Source: Erysipelotrichaceae bacterium
GTDB lineage: Bacteria; Bacillota_I; Bacilli_A; Erysipelotrichales; Erysipelotrichaceae
Assembly: GCA_016302195.1 (NCBI GenBank)
Contig: JAEDOA010000076.1
Span: forward strand, 1-7,511
Length of the DNA: 7,511 bases
Direction: 5' to 3'
Shown here: piece after piece, positions 4,009-7,511 of the stretch
How positions within the stretch are numbered: the stretch's first letter is position 1
How the letters are laid out: each line of letters opens with the position of its first letter
Notes under the pieces: model-generated
Told to the model about the DNA's origin: nothing
Seen by the model: the letters and a program-made list of their open reading frames with translations, nothing else
Databases searched by the model: none
Position numbers and translations under genes: made by a program

Positions 4009-6738
4009 ATGGATTACAAAGATACCTTATTAATGCCTAAAACAGATTTTGAAATGAGAGGAAATCTTACCAAGAAAGAACCTTTAATTCTAGAAAAATG
4101 GGAAAAAATGCATCTATATGATTTGATGAGCCAGCAAAACAAAGACAAGCCTTATTTTATGCTTCATGATGGACCTCCATATGCTAATGGTAATTTACAT
4201 ATGGGAACCGCAATGAATAGATGCTTGAAAGATTTTGTAGTTAAATCAAAGCATATGATGGGTTATAATACGCCATTCTATCCAGGATGGGATACTCACG
4301 GTTTACCAATTGAAAATGCAATGGCAAAACTGGGATATGATAGAAAAAAGATGAGTGTAGCTGAATTTAGAGAGAAATGTCAGCAGTATGCAGAAAGCCA
4401 GATTGAAATTCAGAAAACAACAGAAAAACGTCTGGGTACAGTTGCCGATTTTGATCATCCATATATTACTTTACACAAATCTTTTGAAGCTGATCAGATT
4501 AGAACATTTGGTAAGATGGCGACAAAAGGATTGATTTTTCAGGGCTTAAAACCAATTTATTGGTCACCTGAAAGAGAATCAGCCGTTGCGGATAGTGAGA
4601 TATACTATCAGGATAAGAAAGACATGACTATCTATGTTGCTTTCGATGTTAAAGATGGTAAAGGTGTATTAGATGGTGATGAAAAATTTGTTATTTGGAC
4701 AACAACCCCTTGGACTATTCCTGCCAATTTGGCTATTTGTTTAAATCCAGCATTTACTTATGCTGTTTGCCAAACCGAAAAAGGTAAACTGATTGTTTTG
4801 GATAAGTTAGTAGATAGCTTAATGGAAAGATTTAATATAACTGATTATAAGGTAGTAAAGACTTATCAGGGAACAGAGCTAGAGTATATTACTTGTGTCC
4901 ATCCTTTATATCCAGAAAGAGAATCTCTTGTTATTTTAGGTAACCATGTAACTGATGAAGATGGAACCGGATGCGTACATACTGCACCAGGACATGGATT
5001 GGATGACTTCTATATTGGTCAAAAATATGGTCTACCTGCATACTGCCCAGTAGATGATAAAGGATGTTTAACAAAAGATGCTTCAGAAAGACTTGCAGGT
5101 AAGTTTGTTTTTGATGCAAATAAAGATGTAGTAATGTGGTTAGATGAAGTTGGTCATTTATTAGCATCTCAATGGATTGTTCATAGCTATCCACATGATG
5201 AAAGAATGAAAAAACCAGTTATTTTTAGAGCAACAGTTCAATGGTTTGCCTCAATTGAAAAAATCAGAAAAGAATTGCTGGATGCTATTGATGATGTTCA
5301 ATGGGTTAATCAGTTTGGTAAGGTTAGAATACATAACATGATCAAAGATCGTGGTGACTGGTGTATCTCACGTCAAAGAGTTTGGGGTGTTCCAATTCCT
5401 ATTTTCTATGGTGAAGATAAAACGCCAATAATTGATGAAAAGGTATTTGAGCATGTTGCCGATTTATTTGAAGAATTTGGTTCAAATGTTTGGTTTGAAA
5501 GAGAAGCTAAAGATTTGTTACCTGAAGGCTATACAAATATTCATTCGCCAAATGGTACTTTTACAAAAGAAAAGGATATTATGGACGTTTGGTTTGATTC
5601 AGGTTCTTCACATAACACATTTGCTAGAAGGGGATATCCATATCCTTGTGATTTGTATCTTGAAGGATCTGACCAATATCGTGGCTGGTTTAACTCTAGT
5701 TTGATAGTTGGTGTTGCTACAAACTCTTTAGCACCTTATAAGGCAGTATTAAGTCATGGCTATGTTGTTGATGGTAAGGGCAGAAAGATGAGCAAATCTG
5801 AAGGTAATACAATTAATCCTTTAGATGTAATTAATAAATATGGCGCAGATATTTTACGTTTATGGGTAGCATCAGTAGATTTCCAGGCTGATTTGAAATG
5901 TTCTGATGACTTATTCAAGATTTCTTCAGAGCAATATCGTAAGATTAGAAATACCTTCCGTTTCTTGCTGGGAAATATTAATTCTGATGACTTTAATTTC
6001 ACCACTGATGCAATTAACATTGAGGATTTAGCATCGATAGATAAATATGTTCTTGTAAAATTCAACGAGGTAATATCTACTTCATTAAAGGAATATAATA
6101 ATTACAATTTTATCGCTGTTAACAATTGCCTGTTTACGTTTATGAGCAACACATTAAGTGCATTCTATATGGATTACGCTAAAGATATCTTATATATTGA
6201 TAAAAAAGATTCATTAAGAAGAAGACAAATCCAAACCGTGTTCTACTATCTAACTGATGGATTAGCTAGATTATGGGCTCCTATTTTATCATATACTATG
6301 GAAGAAGTTTATTCATTCTTCAAACCAGAAGCTGATAGCGTTTTATTAGAAAGTATGCCTTCACCTTTATCTATAAGTGACAGTGAAGCTATTAAACAAA
6401 AGTGGGAACAATATTTACTAGTTAGAAGTGATTTATTAAAGGCTTTGGAAGTAGCAAAGAGCGAAGGATATATCAAGAAAGCTTTGGAATGTAAATTATA
6501 TTATTCTCCAAAACCAGAATATGCTGATTGCTTACAAGGCTTGTCTAATCATGATTTAGCTCAATTAGTTATTGCTTCTGATTTTGAAGTTGTTTCTGAA
6601 CAATATGATGAATATCCAACTGGATATATCAAAGTAGAGAAAATTGAGGGACATATTTGTCCAAGATGCTGGAATGTGGTAAAAGATGTAGACGAAGATG
6701 GTTTATGTCCACGTTGTCATGATATTTTAAATAAATAA
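4009..6738 (+). CDS. ileS: Isoleucyl-tRNA synthetase (IleRS), bacterial type with C-terminal zinc module
   Basis: A 909-residue class Ia synthetase that charges tRNA-Ile in the cytoplasm. The ATG at 4009 (MDYKDTLLMPKTDF, close to Bacillus IleRS) has AGGGAG (3996-4001) at 7-nt spacing. The in-frame TTG at 3991 abuts the T-box terminator and lacks a ribosome binding site. Landmarks are P-P-Y-A-N-G near 56-61, the ATP signature at 64-67, the editing-domain T-T-T-P-W (231-235) and G-T-G-C-V-H-T-A-P-G-H-G (319-330), W-F-D-S-G-S-S-H (528-535) and K-M-S-K-S (593-597). A C-terminal zinc ribbon has Cys884, Cys887, Cys900 and Cys903. The length fits bacterial IleRS1. The ATP signature reads HMGT rather than HxGH, an unusual fourth residue. 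The gene is controlled by the preceding Ile T-box and follows the sepF-ylmH-divIVA cluster. Confidence 0.98.
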   Translation: MDYKDTLLMPKTDFEMRGNLTKKEPLILEKWEKMHLYDLMSQQNKDKPYFMLHDGPPYANGNLHMGTAMNRCLKDFVVKSKHMMGYNTPFYPGWDTHGLPIENAMAKLGYDRKKMSVAEFREKCQQYAESQIEIQKTTEKRLGTVADFDHPYITLHKSFEADQIRTFGKMATKGLIFQGLKPIYWSPERESAVADSEIYYQDKKDMTIYVAFDVKDGKGVLDGDEKFVIWTTTPWTIPANLAICLNPAFTYAVCQTEKGKLIVLDKLVDSLMERFNITDYKVVKTYQGTELEYITCVHPLYPERESLVILGNHVTDEDGTGCVHTAPGHGLDDFYIGQKYGLPAYCPVDDKGCLTKDASERLAGKFVFDANKDVVMWLDEVGHLLASQWIVHSYPHDERMKKPVIFRATVQWFASIEKIRKELLDAIDDVQWVNQFGKVRIHNMIKDRGDWCISRQRVWGVPIPIFYGEDKTPIIDEKVFEHVADLFEEFGSNVWFEREAKDLLPEGYTNIHSPNGTFTKEKDIMDVWFDSGSSHNTFARRGYPYPCDLYLEGSDQYRGWFNSSLIVGVATNSLAPYKAVLSHGYVVDGKGRKMSKSEGNTINPLDVINKYGADILRLWVASVDFQADLKCSDDLFKISSEQYRKIRNTFRFLLGNINSDDFNFTTDAINIEDLASIDKYVLVKFNEVISTSLKEYNNYNFIAVNNCLFTFMSNTLSAFYMDYAKDILYIDKKDSLRRRQIQTVFYYLTDGLARLWAPILSYTMEEVYSFFKPEADSVLLESMPSPLSISDSEAIKQKWEQYLLVRSDLLKALEVAKSEGYIKKALECKLYYSPKPEYADCLQGLSNHDLAQLVIASDFEVVSEQYDEYPTGYIKVEKIEGHICPRCWNVVKDVDEDGLCPRCHDILNK

Positions 6739-6744
6739 TATAAT
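6714..6744 (+). promoter_or_regulatory. Candidate promoter for the downstream methyltransferase, overlapping the ileS terminator
   Basis: TTGTCA (6714-6719, inside the last ileS codons) and a perfect TATAAT (6739-6744) are separated by 19 nt, longer than the ideal 17. The -10 box lies in the left arm of the post-ileS hairpin. The predicted start near 6751 falls in the hairpin loop, so transcripts from here would lack the left arm and escape the terminator. It is the only promoter-like sequence I see that could serve the next gene. Confidence 0.45.
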
Positions 6745-6770
6745 TCCGGTTTTATACCGGAATTATTTCT
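6740..6770 (+). terminator. Probable intrinsic terminator after ileS
   Basis: A perfect 11-bp inverted repeat pairs ataattccggt (6740-6750) with accggaattat (6756-6766) around a 5-nt loop. It is followed by a short, interrupted T-tract (T-T-T-C-T-T at 6766-6771). The stem is strong, and its position 2 nt after the ileS stop fits a terminator. The weak U-tract suggests incomplete termination, so some read-through into the methyltransferase gene is possible. Confidence 0.75.
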
Positions 6771-6780
6771 TAAAGGTAAT

Positions 6781-7511
6781 ATGGAAGTAATTAGATCAAT
6801 AGAGAATAAAAAAATTAAACTGTTTTCAAGTTTGAAGCAAAGTAAATACCGTAATAAATATAAACAGTTTATTATTGAGGAAAAACATCTTATATATGAA
6901 GCATATAATAAAAATCTAATTGATACATTAATAGTCTTGGAAGGTAAAGAACCAATTGTGGATGTTAATACGATTTTTGTTAGTGAAAATGTTATGAGAA
7001 AATTACAAACAAATACATCTTTAAACGATTATTTAGCTATATGCAATATCGTAGACTTAAAGATAACAAACTATAAGCGGATAGTTGTTTTGGAAAATGT
7101 ACAAATTCCTGGAAATGTTGGAACAATAATTAGAACAGCATATAGCTTTGGTTATGACGGTGTAATTTTGCTTGATGGTTGCTGTGACATTTATAATCCC
7201 AAAACTATTCAAGCTTCTCAAGGAGCAATATTTCATATTCCTGTTGTTTACAGTAATTTAGATGAAGCTGTTTCTATTTTAAGAAAAAATGATTGTAAAT
7301 TGATTGCTACTAGTTTAAATAATGCATCTAATTTAGCAAAAACTTGTATGTTTGACAAATATGCTGTTCTTTTCGGAAATGAAGGAAATGGACTTTCAGA
7401 AAGAGCCATAGAGAGCAGTGATATATCGGTTAAAATAGAAATGGATAATTTTGAATCATTAAATGTTGCTTCTGCTGCAGCAATTTGTCTTTATTATTTT
7501 AGAAATTATAA
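6781..7511 (+). CDS. TrmH/SpoU-family RNA 2'-O-methyltransferase (3' end cut by window)
   Basis: The frame is open from the ATG at 6781 to the window end (243 complete codons, no stop). It has the two-part layout of TrmH-like enzymes. An N-terminal substrate-binding domain starts with I-x-S-I-E-N-K-K-I-K, followed by K-Y-R and F-I-I-E-E. The SPOUT catalytic domain starts at about residue 101. Its three motifs are present: motif 1 E-N-V-Q-I-P-G-N-V-G-T-I-I-R-T-A (105-120, Arg118), motif 2 F-G-N-E-G-N-G-L-S (198-206) and motif 3 L-N-V-A-S-A-A-A (227-234). Such enzymes use S-adenosylmethionine to methylate a ribose 2'-OH in rRNA or tRNA, acting as dimers through a trefoil knot. Motif 3 so near the end implies only a few residues are missing. 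AAAGG (6772-6776) lies 4 nt before the ATG. The target RNA cannot be told, so no symbol is given. Confidence 0.92.
   Translation, partial: MEVIRSIENKKIKLFSSLKQSKYRNKYKQFIIEEKHLIYEAYNKNLIDTLIVLEGKEPIVDVNTIFVSENVMRKLQTNTSLNDYLAICNIVDLKITNYKRIVVLENVQIPGNVGTIIRTAYSFGYDGVILLDGCCDIYNPKTIQASQGAIFHIPVVYSNLDEAVSILRKNDCKLIATSLNNASNLAKTCMFDKYAVLFGNEGNGLSERAIESSDISVKIEMDNFESLNVASAAAICLYYFRNY

Noticed and set aside
4931..6065. Open frames on the minus strand (4931-5194, 5760-6065) and in the +2 frame (5432-5704) within ileS
   Set aside because: They are antisense or out-of-frame shadows of the strongly conserved ileS reading frame, with no recognisable domain and no supporting start signals.

Overview
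The window reads as ordinary chromosomal DNA from a low-GC Firmicute with the standard genetic code (TGG is used for Trp and TGA is not read through). The likely group is the Erysipelotrichia or a neighbouring lineage. This is inferred from the AT-rich codon use, strong AGGAGG-type ribosome binding sites, a T-box-regulated ileS, the sepF-ylmH-divIVA-ileS order and a DUF2779 protein. No 16S or other lineage marker is present, so the placement is tentative. All supported genes are on the + strand. I saw no mobile element, CRISPR array, tRNA or rRNA.

Layout: (1) 1-34 is the terminator of an unseen upstream gene. (2) 81-1526 encodes a DUF2779 protein, with a four-Cys Cas4/AddB-like N-terminal half and a DEDD-exonuclease-like C-terminal half. 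It sits behind its own extended -10 promoter. (3) 1557-2081 encodes long-form hibernation promoting factor (hpf), preceded by a cluster of alternating GTTAA half-sites and closed by a clear terminator. (4) 2184-3781 is a tight division cluster of sepF, ylmH (8-nt overlap) and divIVA, whose ribosome binding site overlaps the ylmH stop. (5) About 3790-3988 is an isoleucine T-box leader with its own terminator, followed by ileS (4009-6738). (6) 6740-6770 is a terminator hairpin with a promoter-like -10 box inside its left arm. It is followed by a TrmH/SpoU-family RNA 2'-O-methyltransferase (6781 onward) that runs off the window near its natural C-terminus.

How the genes fit together: sepF-ylmH-divIVA-ileS is the remnant of the Gram-positive dcw-distal block (sepF-ylmG-ylmH-divIVA-ileS in Bacillus and Streptococcus), here without ylmG. 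SepF and DivIVA act at the septum and on cell shape. YlmH is a ribosome-associated S4 RNA-binding protein. IleRS supplies Ile-tRNA. No terminator separates sepF from the T-box, so the T-box probably acts as an intra-operon valve that lets ileS respond to Ile-tRNA charging separately from the division genes. Hpf, YlmH, IleRS and the methyltransferase all relate to translation.

I do not see a wholly new system. The best second looks are departures from family consensus: a DUF2779 protein whose nuclease E-x-K and Q residues appear lost, an IleRS with HMGT in place of HxGH, and a short DivIVA without the membrane-inserting Phe/Arg pair. At the DNA level, the promoter embedded in a terminator and the GTTAA array before hpf also merit checking. 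Family assignments come from motif recognition, not from searches.
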